DNA of 64,000 nt from assembly GCF_030315975.1 (NCBI RefSeq), contig NZ_JASXSZ010000008.1, forward strand, positions 1 to 64,000. Reading direction: 5' to 3'. Source of the stretch: Microbacterium candidum (GTDB taxonomy: Bacteria; Actinomycetota; Actinomycetes; Actinomycetales; Microbacteriaceae). Positions within the stretch are counted from its first letter, which is position 1; the number at the start of each line of letters is the position of its first letter. A model generated the notes under the pieces. That model saw only the letters and a program-made list of their open reading frames with translations, did no database searches and was not told the origin of the DNA. Shown here one piece after another: positions 14,082 through 22,698 of this stretch. The translations under genes and the position numbers were made by a program.

Positions 14082-16637
14082 TCAGGACGCGAAGGCGATG
14101 AGTCCGAGCTCGACGTCGGAGACGAGTTGCGGATGCGCCGGCACGACCCGGACCGTGTAGCCGAATGAACCGGTGATATCGAGCGCCTGGCGGCGGGAGA
14201 AGATCGTCAGTCCGTCGGGGCCGGCGGGGCCCGTGGCCTCGAGGCGCGCCATGCGGCGGTCGGCGCCGAGGTCGTCGTCCTCGTCGATCCGCCCGTAGAC
14301 GAGCTCCACGGCGACGTCATCCGGGGAGAGGCCGTCGAGCGCGACGCTCGCGTGCACCTCGAGCACGTCGCCGGCCTGCGCCTGCTGCGGGATGCCGGTG
14401 CCATCCACGTTGGCCACACGCACGGCCGGCCACGCGGTCCGCACCCGGGCGATGAAGGCGGCGAGCTCTCGCGCCTGCGCGAAGCCGTCCGCGCGGAGTG
14501 CCGCGTCATGGGCCGCCGCCGGAACGTACAGCGACTGAACGTAGTCGCGCACCATCCGGTCGCTCGTCGCCTTCTTGCCGAGCTCGGTCATCGTGTGGCG
14601 CACCATCCCGAGCCAGCCGGTGGGGATCCCCGCCTCCCGGTCGTAGAACGCCGGGGCGAGCTGATGCTCGATGAGGTCGTAGAGCGCGGCCGCCTCGACG
14701 TCATCCCGCTCCTCGTCGCTCGCGGCGGTGTCCGCCGTCGGGATCGCCCAGCCGTTGCGGCCGTCGAACCACTCGTCCCACCAGCCGTCGAGGATCGAGA
14801 GGTTGAGGGCGCCGTTGAGCGCGGCCTTCATCCCGGACGTGCCGCACGCCTCGAGCGGACGCAGCGGGTTGTTGAGCCACACGTCGCAGCCCGGGTAGAG
14901 CGTCTTCGCGAGCGTGATGTCGTAATCCGGCAGGAAGACGATCCGGCCGCGCACCTTCGGGTCACGGCTGAAGCGCACGAGCTGCTGGATGAGGATCTTC
15001 CCGGAATCGTCGGCGGGATGCGACTTCCCGCCGATCACGATCTGCACGGGTCGCTCGGGGTCGGTGAGCAGGCGCGTGAGACGCTCGGGGTCGCGTAGCA
15101 TCAGGGTGAGGCGCTTGTACGTCGGCACGCGGCGCGCGAATCCGATGGTCAGCACATCCGGGTCGAGGAGGTCCGACATCCAGGCGGGGGTGACGGCGTC
15201 GCCGGTGGATGCGGCGACCCTCCGCCGCGCCTCGGCGACGAGCTCCGCCTTCATCTCCTGGCGGACGCCCCACAGCTCGGCGTCGGAGACGCGCGACGCG
15301 TCGGTCCAGTCGTGGGTGGCCGTGTGGGAGTCGCCGAACCGCTCTTCGCTCAGAGCCTTGAGGCGAGCGTGCACCCACGTCGGGGCGTGCACACCGTTCG
15401 TGATCGAGCCGATCGGCACCTCATCGGTGTCGACCCCCGGCCACAGCTGACCGAACATCCCGCGGCTGACCTTGCCGTGCAGGAGCGAGACGCCGTTGGC
15501 GTGCTGGCCGAGATGCAGGCCCAGAACCGCCATGTTGAAGACGCCCTGGTCGCCGCCCGGGTAGTCCTCGAGGCCGAGCGACAGCGCGCGCGCCGGGTCG
15601 ATGCCGGTGAACAGGCTGCTCGCGAGGAAGCTCTCGATGAGATCGCGCGGGAACCGGTCGATGCCGGCCGGCACGGGGGTGTGGGTGGTGAAGACGGTGG
15701 ATGCGCGCACCTGCGCGAGCGCCTCGTCGAAGCTCAGACCGTTCTGCGTCGAGAACTCCGCCATCCGCTCGAGGCCCTGGAACCCCGCATGCCCCTCGTT
15801 GGTGTGGAAGACGTCGGGCTGCGGGCGCCCGGTCAGAGCCGAGAACGCGCGCACGGCCCGGACGCCGCCGACGCCGAGGAGGAGCTCCTGCAGCAGACGG
15901 TGCTCGCCGCCGCCGCCGTAGAGCCGGTCGGTGACGCGGCGCATCTCGTCGGTGTTCGACGGGGTCTCGGCATCCAGCAGCAGCAGCGGAACGCGACCGA
16001 TGTCGGCGATCCAGATGCGCGCCGACAGCCGGCGGTCACCGGGCAGGTCGAGGGTGATCTCGACGGGCGCGCCGTCGTGGTCGCGCAGGAGCGTGAGGCC
16101 GAGGCCGTACGGATCGAGCAGCGGGTAGCTCTCGCGCTGCCAGCCGTCGTCGCCGATCGACTGACGGAAGTAGCCCGAACGGTAGAACAGGCCGACACCC
16201 GTGAGCGGCACGCCCAGGTCGCTCGCACTCTTCAGGTGATCGCCGGCGAGGATGCCGAGCCCGCCCGAATACTGGGGGAGCGAGCCGTCGACGCCGAACT
16301 CGGGGGAGAAGTACGCGATGTGCGCCGGCTTGTCGCCCTCGAGCTGCTGGAACCAGCGGTCGCCGGTCAGATAGCCGCGCAGACTCTCCGCCTCGGCCTG
16401 CACGCGCGCGACGAACTCGGGGTCCGCGGCGAGCTCGTCGAGGCGCTGCTGGCCGATGGCCCCCAGCATCCTGACCGGGTTCTCCCCGATGCGCGACCAC
16501 AGCTCCGGGTCCATCGAGGCGAACAGGTCGCGCGGTGTGCGCGACCACGACCAGCGGAAGTTCGCTGCCAGTGCGTCGAGCGGCGCGAGCGACTCTGCGA
16601 GGACGGGACGGATGGTGAACGTGCGGATGGCCTTCAC
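14082..16637 (-). CDS. glgP: Alpha-glucan (glycogen) phosphorylase
   Basis: An 851-residue cytosolic GT35 enzyme of the actinobacterial type that starts with a DUF3417 domain (about 1-110, FRWSWSRTPRDLFASMDPELW). It releases glucose-1-phosphate from glycogen and related alpha-1,4-glucans using pyridoxal phosphate. The PLP-lysine region is visible as EACGTSGMKAALNGALNLS. HTNEGH and the GGKSHPAD segment are also typical. The C-terminal 100 residues form the additional beta domain of this subgroup. The start is a GTG (MKAIRTFTIRPV). It is a single gene with no glycogen synthesis genes nearby. Confidence 0.94.
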   Translation of the reverse strand: MKAIRTFTIRPVLAESLAPLDALAANFRWSWSRTPRDLFASMDPELWSRIGENPVRMLGAIGQQRLDELAADPEFVARVQAEAESLRGYLTGDRWFQQLEGDKPAHIAYFSPEFGVDGSLPQYSGGLGILAGDHLKSASDLGVPLTGVGLFYRSGYFRQSIGDDGWQRESYPLLDPYGLGLTLLRDHDGAPVEITLDLPGDRRLSARIWIADIGRVPLLLLDAETPSNTDEMRRVTDRLYGGGGEHRLLQELLLGVGGVRAVRAFSALTGRPQPDVFHTNEGHAGFQGLERMAEFSTQNGLSFDEALAQVRASTVFTTHTPVPAGIDRFPRDLIESFLASSLFTGIDPARALSLGLEDYPGGDQGVFNMAVLGLHLGQHANGVSLLHGKVSRGMFGQLWPGVDTDEVPIGSITNGVHAPTWVHARLKALSEERFGDSHTATHDWTDASRVSDAELWGVRQEMKAELVAEARRRVAASTGDAVTPAWMSDLLDPDVLTIGFARRVPTYKRLTLMLRDPERLTRLLTDPERPVQIVIGGKSHPADDSGKILIQQLVRFSRDPKVRGRIVFLPDYDITLAKTLYPGCDVWLNNPLRPLEACGTSGMKAALNGALNLSILDGWWDEWFDGRNGWAIPTADTAASDEERDDVEAAALYDLIEHQLAPAFYDREAGIPTGWLGMVRHTMTELGKKATSDRMVRDYVQSLYVPAAAHDAALRADGFAQARELAAFIARVRTAWPAVRVANVDGTGIPQQAQAGDVLEVHASVALDGLSPDDVAVELVYGRIDEDDDLGADRRMARLEATGPAGPDGLTIFSRRQALDITGSFGYTVRVVPAHPQLVSDVELGLIAFAS

Positions 16638-16733
16638 ACGGCGAGTCTAGGGGAAGAGTGGAAGCGCTTGCACCCGTCGAGTCCTCCACGCCCAGTGACG
16701 GGTGCGGCACTAGGCTGACGCCAGGAGGTAGAG

Positions 16734-16961
16734 ATGGCCATCGCACGACTTTCCGGGGGACCGCTCGACGGACAGATCATCCCGCTCGAGCCCGGTGTCT
16801 CGGACTCGCTCATCGTCCCCTACGGCGAGGGGCAGCTGATCTACCGGCGCGCCGGCTCCGACGCCAACACGGGCGACCACGACGGTCCGACGGAGGCGCG
16901 CTTCGTGTTCGACGAGGCCACGGAGGACATCAATCCCGATCCCGACGGCCGGGATGAGTGA
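16734..16961 (+). CDS. Small conserved hypothetical protein
   Basis: A 75-residue acidic protein (MAIARLSGGPLDGQIIPLE at the start). The motif GGPxDGxxxPL at the N-terminus followed by a small beta-rich core (LIVPYGEGQLIYRR) is seen in many short actinobacterial proteins of unknown function. The start is well supported by caggaggtag 3-12 bases upstream, one of the best ribosome-binding sites in the window. Its 3' end overlaps the next gene by 8 bases, so the two are co-translated. No membrane segment or catalytic motif is visible. Confidence 0.75.
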   Translation: MAIARLSGGPLDGQIIPLEPGVSDSLIVPYGEGQLIYRRAGSDANTGDHDGPTEARFVFDEATEDINPDPDGRDE

Positions 16962-17568
16962 GCCGACCCATTCGGTAGAGGTCGAGCGCAAGTACGACGT
17001 CGAGGCCGACACGGTCCTGCCGGACTGGATGCGGCTGCCCCGCGTGACGGCGGTCGGCGCGCCGGAGCTGCGGCCACTGGACGCGACCTACTTCGACACG
17101 GCCGACCTGGCGCTCGCGCGGTCGGCGATCGCGCTGCGCCGTCGCACCGGCGGCCCCGACGAGGGCTGGCACGTGAAGACCTCGGCCGCGGACGGCCGCC
17201 ACGAATGGCACTGGCCGCTGGATGCGCCGAGCGATGAGATCGTCGTGCCTGATGCGCTCGTGCAGGCACTCGCCCCGTACGCCGCCCCGCCGTTCCTGCC
17301 GCTGGCCCGCATCCGCAACGCCCGCACGGCCTACGCCCTGCTCGACGCATCCGGCGCCCTGGTCGCAGAGGTCGTCGACGACCGCGTGACCGGCCGCGCC
17401 GAGCGCACCGGCGCCGAGGACTCGTGGCGCGAGTGGGAGGTCGAGCTCGGCCCCGCGGCCCCCGAGGACGTCGCGGCGTTCTTCGCCGCGGCCGACGAGC
17501 TCGTCGCGGCCGCAGGCGGGCGACCCGCGACATCCGGTTCGAAGCTCCAGCGCGTCCTGTCAGCCTGA
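16954..17568 (+). CDS. CYTH domain triphosphate-tunnel protein
   Basis: A 204-residue CYTH (CyaB/thiamine triphosphatase) family protein. The diagnostic ExExK motif is present near the N-terminus as VEVERKYDVE. Alternating Arg/Lys/Glu strands that line the triphosphate tunnel follow (ALRRRTGG, WHVKTS, EWEVELG). Such enzymes hydrolyse inorganic triphosphate or other triphosphates with a divalent metal; the substrate here is not predictable. The ATG at 16954 overlaps the end of the small upstream gene. The length matches single-domain CYTH enzymes, and there is no CHAD domain. Confidence 0.88.
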   Translation: MSEPTHSVEVERKYDVEADTVLPDWMRLPRVTAVGAPELRPLDATYFDTADLALARSAIALRRRTGGPDEGWHVKTSAADGRHEWHWPLDAPSDEIVVPDALVQALAPYAAPPFLPLARIRNARTAYALLDASGALVAEVVDDRVTGRAERTGAEDSWREWEVELGPAAPEDVAAFFAAADELVAAAGGRPATSGSKLQRVLSA

Positions 17569-17575
17569 CGCGACA

Positions 17576-17632
17576 TCAGCGACTCCCGCCGACGCGGGCC
17601 GCGTCGCGTCGCGTGTCGTCGGGAGTCGCTGA
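17576..17632 (+). terminator. Long hairpin after the CYTH gene
   Basis: A 13-bp stem (17576-17588 with 17620-17632) is extended by imperfect GC pairing inside, 7 bases after the stop. No T-run. Confidence 0.6.
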
Positions 17633-17676
17633 CGTCGGGGAGGCGCGCAGATCGAGACGCGAGCCCGCGTTAACGA

Positions 17677-17715
17677 CTCGACGCCGCCCCCGGCTTCGGT
17701 CGGGGCGGCGTCGAG
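17677..17715 (-). terminator. Hairpin downstream of lpd
   Basis: A perfect 14-bp GC-rich stem (17677-17690 with 17702-17715) lies 14 bases beyond the lpd stop on the minus strand. It faces the CYTH-gene terminator, so two convergent genes each have their own hairpin. Confidence 0.7.
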
Positions 17716-17729
17716 CGACAAGCGAGAGC

Positions 17730-19127
17730 TTAGAGGTTGATCATGTGTCCCGAAAGACCGTGGAACGCCTCCTGCAGCGCCTCCGACAGCGTCGGGTGCG
17801 TGTGCACGTTGCGCGCGGCCTCGAGGGCCGTGAGGTCCCACTTCTGCGCAAGCGTGAGCTCGGGCAGCAGCTCCGAGACGTCCGGGCCGATCATGTGGGC
17901 GCCGAGGAGCTCGAGGTGCTCGCCGTCGGCGATGACCTTCACGAAGCCCACCGGCTCGCCGAGGCCGTTGGCCTTGCCGTTCGCGGAGAACGGGAACTTC
18001 GCGACCTTGACGTCGTAGCCGGCGTCGATCGCCTGCTGCTCGGTGAGGCCGAACGACGCGACCTGCGGGTTGCAGAAGGTCGCGCGCGGCATCATGCGGT
18101 AGTCGCCGAGCGTCATGGTCTCGGCTCCGCCGATGGTCTCCGCGGCCACGACGGCCTGTGCCTCGGCGACGTGGGCGAGCTGCAGCTTCGCGGTGACGTC
18201 GCCGATCGCGTAGATGCCCTCGACGTTCGTGCGCATGTGGTCGTCGATGTCGATCGCGCCGCGCTCGGTGACCGTGACGCCCGTGTTCTCCAGGCCGAAG
18301 CCGGTGACGTTCGGCGCGAAGCCGATCGACATGAGGACCTTGTCGGCGTCGATCTGGCCGGCGGTGCCGTCCTGAGCGGTGTACGTCACCGACACGCGAT
18401 CGCCGTGGTCGGTGACCGACTCGACCTTCGTCGAGGTGAGGATCTCGACGCCGAGCTTCTTGTACTGGCGCGTGATCTCCTTCGAGACCTCCTCGTCCTC
18501 GTTGGGGAGGGCGCGGGGGAGGAACTCGATGATCGTGCACTTCACGCCGTAGTTGCTGAGCACGTACGCGAACTCCATGCCGATGGCGCCGGCGCCCACG
18601 ATGACGATCGACCCGGGCAGCTCGCGCGTGAGGATCTGCTCCTCGAAGGTCACGACGTTCTCGCTGAGCTGGACGCCCGGCAGGAGGCGCACCGTCGAGC
18701 CCGTGGCGATGATGGCGTTGTTGAAGGTGACGCGCTCGGACCCGCCGCCGTTCAGCGCGACGTCGATCGTGTGGGCGTCGACGAACGTGCCGCGGCCGTC
18801 GTACTCCGTGACCTTGTTCTTCTTCATCAGAAAGTGGATGCCCTTGACGTGGGTCGCAGCGACCGTGCGGCTGCGGTCGAAGGCGACGCCGAAGTCGAAG
18901 TGCACGTCGCCCGAGATGCCGAAGAGGTCGGCCTTCGCGTGGAACGTGTGGGCAAGGTCGGCGTTCTTCAGGAGCGCCTTCGAGGGGATGCATCCGACGT
19001 TGAGGCACACACCGCCCCAGTACTTCTCTTCGATGATCGCGACGGAGAGGCCGAGCTGTGCGCTGCGCACGGCCGCGACGTATCCGCCGGGGCCCGCGCC
19101 AAGGATGACGACGTCGTAGTGAGGCAT
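17730..19127 (-). CDS. lpdA: Dihydrolipoyl dehydrogenase (E3)
   Basis: A 465-residue FAD/NAD enzyme that reoxidises dihydrolipoamide in the pyruvate and 2-oxoglutarate dehydrogenase complexes. It shows the FAD-binding GAGPGG near the N-terminus and the redox disulfide in GGVCLNVGCIPSK. The NAD-binding GAGAIGMEF and the C-terminal His-Glu pair in HTHPTLSEAL are also present. The ATG start (MPHYDVVILG) is the only sensible one. It lies 10 bases downstream of the CopC-like gene on the same strand. GarA, a regulator of 2-oxoglutarate dehydrogenase in related bacteria, is encoded nearby (20848-21342). Confidence 0.95.
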   Translation of the reverse strand: MPHYDVVILGAGPGGYVAAVRSAQLGLSVAIIEEKYWGGVCLNVGCIPSKALLKNADLAHTFHAKADLFGISGDVHFDFGVAFDRSRTVAATHVKGIHFLMKKNKVTEYDGRGTFVDAHTIDVALNGGGSERVTFNNAIIATGSTVRLLPGVQLSENVVTFEEQILTRELPGSIVIVGAGAIGMEFAYVLSNYGVKCTIIEFLPRALPNEDEEVSKEITRQYKKLGVEILTSTKVESVTDHGDRVSVTYTAQDGTAGQIDADKVLMSIGFAPNVTGFGLENTGVTVTERGAIDIDDHMRTNVEGIYAIGDVTAKLQLAHVAEAQAVVAAETIGGAETMTLGDYRMMPRATFCNPQVASFGLTEQQAIDAGYDVKVAKFPFSANGKANGLGEPVGFVKVIADGEHLELLGAHMIGPDVSELLPELTLAQKWDLTALEAARNVHTHPTLSEALQEAFHGLSGHMINL

Positions 19128-19137
19128 ACCATCTAGC

Positions 19138-19752
19138 CTATCGGTCGGAATCCGGCTCCGAGCGGCGGGCGTCGGGCCTCCGAGAGCGCAGTGCGCGCAG
19201 CAGGACGACGACCGCTCCGACGAGCGCAGCGAACAGCGCAGTCAGGATCACGAGGAGCGGGATGACGTCTCCGACGCCGGATGCGGTGGGCGGGGGAGTC
19301 GGCTCCCACGCAGGCGGTGCCGCGGCATCCTCCGCCGGCGTGGTCGCTGTCGGAGTCGGAGTCGGCGTGGGTGTCGGTGTCGGGGCGGTTCCGGCGACCG
19401 TGAAATGGAACTCGCCACTCGTCGGATGCCCGTCAGGGGTCACCACCTTGTAGAGCACGTCGACGGGTCCTGCCGCGGTCCCGGTGAGCTGTTGCGTGAC
19501 GACCGTTCCCTCGACATGCGGCTTTCCCACGGTCAGGGAGCCGCCCGCGGCATCCGTCACCTGCACGAACGTGATGCCGTCGCCGGGAAGGGGCGCTTCC
19601 GTGAAGGTGAGGGTGATCTTCTCCGGGAGGGTCGCGAGCGAAGCTCCCGCTGCGGGGTCCGTGGAGACGAGATCGGCGTGCGCGGATGCGGGCGCCGCCG
19701 CCCCCAGCACGGCAAGCACGGCGAGCGCGACGGATGCCGCGGCCAGCCGCAT
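19138..19752 (-). CDS. CopC-domain copper-binding secreted/membrane-anchored protein
   Basis: A 204-residue protein. A signal peptide (about 1-26, ending APASA) leaves His as the new N-terminal residue (HADLVSTDP), the usual CopC Cu(II) ligand. The CopC beta-sandwich (27-121) ends with DGHPTSGEFHFTV, providing further His ligands. A Thr-Pro repeat linker, a low-complexity segment, a C-terminal membrane helix (about 163-188) and a basic tail follow. The ATG at 19752 is favoured by agggagag 8 bases upstream; a GTG 24 bases further up would only lengthen the basic n-region. It is divergent from the copper-storage gene at 19879 and 10 bases upstream of lpdA. Confidence 0.87.
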   Translation of the reverse strand: MRLAAASVALAVLAVLGAAAPASAHADLVSTDPAAGASLATLPEKITLTFTEAPLPGDGITFVQVTDAAGGSLTVGKPHVEGTVVTQQLTGTAAGPVDVLYKVVTPDGHPTSGEFHFTVAGTAPTPTPTPTPTPTATTPAEDAAAPPAWEPTPPPTASGVGDVIPLLVILTALFAALVGAVVVLLRALRSRRPDARRSEPDSDR

Positions 19753-19878
19753 CCGACGAGCTCTCCCTGATCGCACCGTCCGAGCGTAATCCGACCCTTC
19801 CGCCCGCGCGGACACGCGCCTACCATGGGCGGCATGCGGCGGGAGCGCCCTCCTGCTGCCCGAGAGAACGGAGGGGGC

Positions 19879-20286
19879 ATGGACGCGATGATGATGGGCA
19901 TGATGTCGCAGGACATGATGTCGATGCCGGGCATGGACGCAGACATGGACATGGTCCTCATGCAGGCCTGCATGGACGCGTGTTCGGCGTGCGAGCAGGC
20001 GTGCACGGTGTGCGCCGTGCAGCTCATGGACGGGTGTTCGCCCGCCTGCATGAACTGCGCCGACATGTGCAACACCATGATGCGCGCGATGATGCGGATG
20101 CAGGGCATGACCCCGGCGAGCATGATGGCGATGCTCGACGCCTGCATGGCGATGTGTCAGACGTGCATGGACGAGTGCATGGAGCACGCCGACATGAGCG
20201 CGGTCTGCAAGATGTGCGCTCAGGCCTGCCAGGCGTGCATGGATGCCTGCATGGCGGTCAAGAACTCGATGATGATGGCGGCCTGA
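19879..20286 (+). CDS. Met- and Cys-rich four-helix-bundle copper storage protein (Csp family)
   Basis: About 135 residues containing 18 Cys and 37 Met. Cys recur in CxxxC spacing (CMDAC, CEQAC, CMDEC, CQAC-MDAC) along predicted helices, as in Csp/DUF326 proteins, which store Cu(I) inside a four-helix bundle. The first 30 residues are almost a Met/Asp/Gly string. Only one His is present. There is no signal peptide, so it is probably cytosolic like Csp3. The ATG at 19879 follows ggaggg closely. In-frame ATGs at 19825 and 19834 would add a basic, Pro-rich stretch, and TACCAT at 19821-19826 could drive a leaderless message from 19834. The divergent CopC gene supports a copper role. Confidence 0.82.
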   Translation: MDAMMMGMMSQDMMSMPGMDADMDMVLMQACMDACSACEQACTVCAVQLMDGCSPACMNCADMCNTMMRAMMRMQGMTPASMMAMLDACMAMCQTCMDECMEHADMSAVCKMCAQACQACMDACMAVKNSMMMAA

Positions 20287-20311
20287 GGGTCGCCATTCAC
20301 ACGTCTGCGGG

Positions 20312-20665
20312 TCAGATGTCGCGCAGGACGTTGAACCGGCGGCGCCCGTCCGCGAGCACGTGGTAGCGCCCGTGCAGTGCGACCGGCGCCCCGGGCGTCA
20401 GTTCGCGTGCCGCGCCGGCTCCGTTCCACACGAGGATGGGGGCGGCGTCGGCGATGGTGCGCAGCACGAGAGTGCCCGCCTCCGGGTCTACGGCCTCGAC
20501 GACCGCGTCCACCCACTCGGACGGCGTGGCCGATGCGAGACGCGCCTGGATCAGGTGCACGGCGTGTCCGGGGTCGAACGACGAGCAGGTCGATCCGTGG
20601 TCGCACATGCACGCAGCACGCTCACGCACCTCGAGGGGCGGGATGGGGCTGCGCGAGGTGGACAC
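20312..20665 (-). CDS. Unrecognised small protein with N-terminal Cys/His cluster
   Basis: A 117-residue protein I cannot assign. After a Pro-rich start comes CMCDHGSTC (about residues 19-27), a possible metal site. A predicted amphipathic helix (AVHLIQARLAS) and a beta-rich remainder (VVEAVDPEAGTLVLRT, PILVWNG, GAPVALHGRYHVLADGRRRF) resemble a small barrel. GTG start with aaaggagc 7 bases upstream on the minus strand, so expression is well supported. It converges with the copper storage gene, with only 25 bases between stops, and diverges from garA. A link to metal homeostasis is conceivable but rests only on location and the Cys/His cluster. Confidence 0.7.
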   Translation of the reverse strand: MSTSRSPIPPLEVRERAACMCDHGSTCSSFDPGHAVHLIQARLASATPSEWVDAVVEAVDPEAGTLVLRTIADAAPILVWNGAGAARELTPGAPVALHGRYHVLADGRRRFNVLRDI

Positions 20666-20847
20666 GGATCGCTCCTTTTCACTAGGGTCGTTTACTCACA
20701 CCAGGCTAGGGCGGGGGGCCGGCCGGGTCACGTCGAGCGACACAGGCCGAAACACTCCGCCACGATGGGTGGCAGGCGATGGATGCGGGTCACGTGCGGC
20801 TTCCGCCGCTGAGGCGATCCGATAGTCTGAAGGAGAGGGAGGGCGAC

Positions 20848-21342
20848 GTGGACGAGAACCGCCAGACGGACCCCGGAGGAATCCGGCGGTCGGCCGACAG
20901 CGGGCCGGGTCCGCTCAACGACACGACGCAGACATTCGGGCACGAGTCCGACCTGTCGTTCGTCCCGTTCGGCTCCGACCTGACAGAGGCCGAGCTCGCG
21001 GCCATCGAAGCGCTGCCGAGCGGCTCCGCGCTCCTCATCGTGCGGTCGGGACCGACCGCCGGAGCGCGCTACCTGCTCGATGCCGACGTCACGACCGTGG
21101 GTCGTCATCCCGAGGCCGACATCTTCTTCGACGACGTCACGGTGTCGCGGCGACATGCCGAGGTCACCCGCGAGGGGACATCCTTCGAGATCGTCGACCA
21201 GCGTTCGCTCAACGGCACCTACGTCAACGGCGAGCGCGTCGATCGCTCGGCCCTCGTCAACGGCGCCGAGGTCCGCATCGGCAAGTTCCGCCTGAACTTC
21301 TTCGTGTCGCCCGCAGACCTCCAGCAGGCACCGAGCTCCTGA
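20848..21342 (+). CDS. garA: FHA-domain signalling protein GarA/OdhI
   Basis: A 164-residue cytosolic protein. An N-terminal tail with DTTQTF corresponds to the phosphorylated Thr-Thr motif of GarA/OdhI. A forkhead-associated domain (about 72-140) has the signature GRHPEAD, SRRH and NGTYVNG. In mycobacteria and corynebacteria the unphosphorylated form inhibits 2-oxoglutarate dehydrogenase, and phosphorylation by Ser/Thr kinases relieves this. GTG start after aaggagag. A TAGTCT box lies at 20823-20828. Its stop overlaps the next start (TGATG), coupling it to the MerR regulator. A PASTA kinase able to act on such a target is encoded at 34804-36765. Confidence 0.92.
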   Translation: MDENRQTDPGGIRRSADSGPGPLNDTTQTFGHESDLSFVPFGSDLTEAELAAIEALPSGSALLIVRSGPTAGARYLLDADVTTVGRHPEADIFFDDVTVSRRHAEVTREGTSFEIVDQRSLNGTYVNGERVDRSALVNGAEVRIGKFRLNFFVSPADLQQAPSS

Positions 21343-22040
21343 TGTCCGCGTTGCAGTCAGGCGGTCGCGGGGGGGCGGCAGCCGGCGGACGCGCCGCACT
21401 TCTGAGCATCGGCCAGGTGCTCGCACGGCTCGGACCTGAATTCCCGAAACTGACCAGCAGCAAGCTGCGCTTCCTCGAGGTGCAGGGGATCGTGACGCCC
21501 CGGCGCACGGAGTCGGGGTACCGCAAGTTCACGCACGAGGATGTCGAGCGCCTCCGTCTCGCGCTGACTCTTCAGCGCGACCACTATCTCCCGCTCGTCG
21601 TCATCCGCGAGTACCTGGACGACCTCGACGCAGGGCGCGAGCCTGCGCCACTGACGCCGCCGTCGATCGTGCCGGCACCGCGGCGCTATCGCCGGGAGGA
21701 GCTGCTGTCCGCGTCCGGAGCGACGCCGCAGCTGCTCAACGACGCCGTGAGCACGGGCGTGCTTCCGGCCGCCGAGACCTACGACGACCAGCACCTCGCG
21801 ACGCTGCGCACGCTCGTCGCGCTCGATCGGCACAGCATCGAGCCCCGCCACGTGCGCACACTCGTGCAGTCCGCAGAACGACAGGCGGCGCTGGTGGCAT
21901 CGGCGCTCGCGCCGCTGCTGCGGCGCACCGACGCCGCATCCCGCGCGAAGGCCAGTGAACTGGCGCCCGAGCTGTCGAATCGGCTCGACGAGCTGCGCTC
22001 GATCTTCGTGCGCGCAGCCGTCGATCGCATGCTCGGCTGA
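21342..22040 (+). CDS. ftsR: MerR-family regulator, FtsR/Rv1828 type
   Basis: A 232-residue regulator with an N-terminal MerR winged helix-turn-helix (about 20-90: LSIGQVLARLG, KLRFLEVQGIVTPRRTESGYRKF). A second helical region (about 115-225) is consistent with dimerisation and effector binding, and fewer Cys than metal-sensing MerR proteins are present. Position directly after garA with a TGATG overlap matches the Rv1827-Rv1828 order of mycobacteria. In Corynebacterium the homologue FtsR activates ftsZ. The name is given by family and synteny; its targets here are unknown. Confidence 0.85.
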   Translation: MSALQSGGRGGAAAGGRAALLSIGQVLARLGPEFPKLTSSKLRFLEVQGIVTPRRTESGYRKFTHEDVERLRLALTLQRDHYLPLVVIREYLDDLDAGREPAPLTPPSIVPAPRRYRREELLSASGATPQLLNDAVSTGVLPAAETYDDQHLATLRTLVALDRHSIEPRHVRTLVQSAERQAALVASALAPLLRRTDAASRAKASELAPELSNRLDELRSIFVRAAVDRMLG

Positions 22041-22139
22041 GCCGTCCAGGCCGACACGCCGAGGTGCGGGGTCGTTGTCGGAGGGGCATCGCTCCTCTAC
22101 CGTTGAAAGGGTCGAATCCAGTGGGGGGAGGAGCGCGGA

Positions 22140-22685
22140 ATGAGTGCTGGTGACGCATCGGGCGAACCGCAGTTCGTCGACGATCTTCTCTTCACCGACG
22201 GCCTGCCGTTGATGGACTCCACTGTGGGCTATCGGGGTGCGGAAGCCGCTCGCGCGGCGGGCATCACCTACCGCCAGCTCGACTACTGGGCGCGCACCGA
22301 ACTCGTCGAGCCCACGGTGCGCGGAGCGAACGGGTCCGGGTCCCAGCGCCTCTACGGCTTCCGCGACATCCTCGTGCTGAAGCTCGTCAAGCGACTCCTC
22401 GACACCGGCATCTCCTTGCAGCAGATCCGCACCGCGGTCGATCAGCTGCGCGCCGCCGGCATCCGCGATCTCACCGGCACGACGCTCATGAGCGACGGGG
22501 CGTCGGTCTATCTCTGCACGTCCAACGACGAGGTCATCGATCTCGTCAGCCGCGGCCAGGGCGTCTTCGGCATCGCCGTCGGCAAGGTCCTGCGCGAGGT
22601 CGAGACGAGCCTCGTCGAGTTCGACCCGCAGGTGCTCGACGCGGTCGACGAGCTCGCCCAGCGCCGCGCCCAGCGCACCGCCTGA
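22140..22685 (+). CDS. MerR-family regulator, Rv1830 type
   Basis: A 181-residue MerR-like protein with a helix-turn-helix (about 35-105: YRGAEAARAAGITYRQLDYWART, GSQRLYGFRDILVLKLVKRLL). A short C-terminal alpha/beta part (LMSDGASVYLCTSNDEVIDLVSRGQGVF) resembles the Rv1830 subfamily. The ATG at 22140 follows ggggggagg. It is 99 bases downstream of the FtsR-like gene. In mycobacteria a bifunctional nuclease gene (Rv1829) lies between these two regulators; here it is missing from that place. Confidence 0.85.
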   Translation: MSAGDASGEPQFVDDLLFTDGLPLMDSTVGYRGAEAARAAGITYRQLDYWARTELVEPTVRGANGSGSQRLYGFRDILVLKLVKRLLDTGISLQQIRTAVDQLRAAGIRDLTGTTLMSDGASVYLCTSNDEVIDLVSRGQGVFGIAVGKVLREVETSLVEFDPQVLDAVDELAQRRAQRTA

Positions 22686-22698
22686 TCCACGGACGAAG

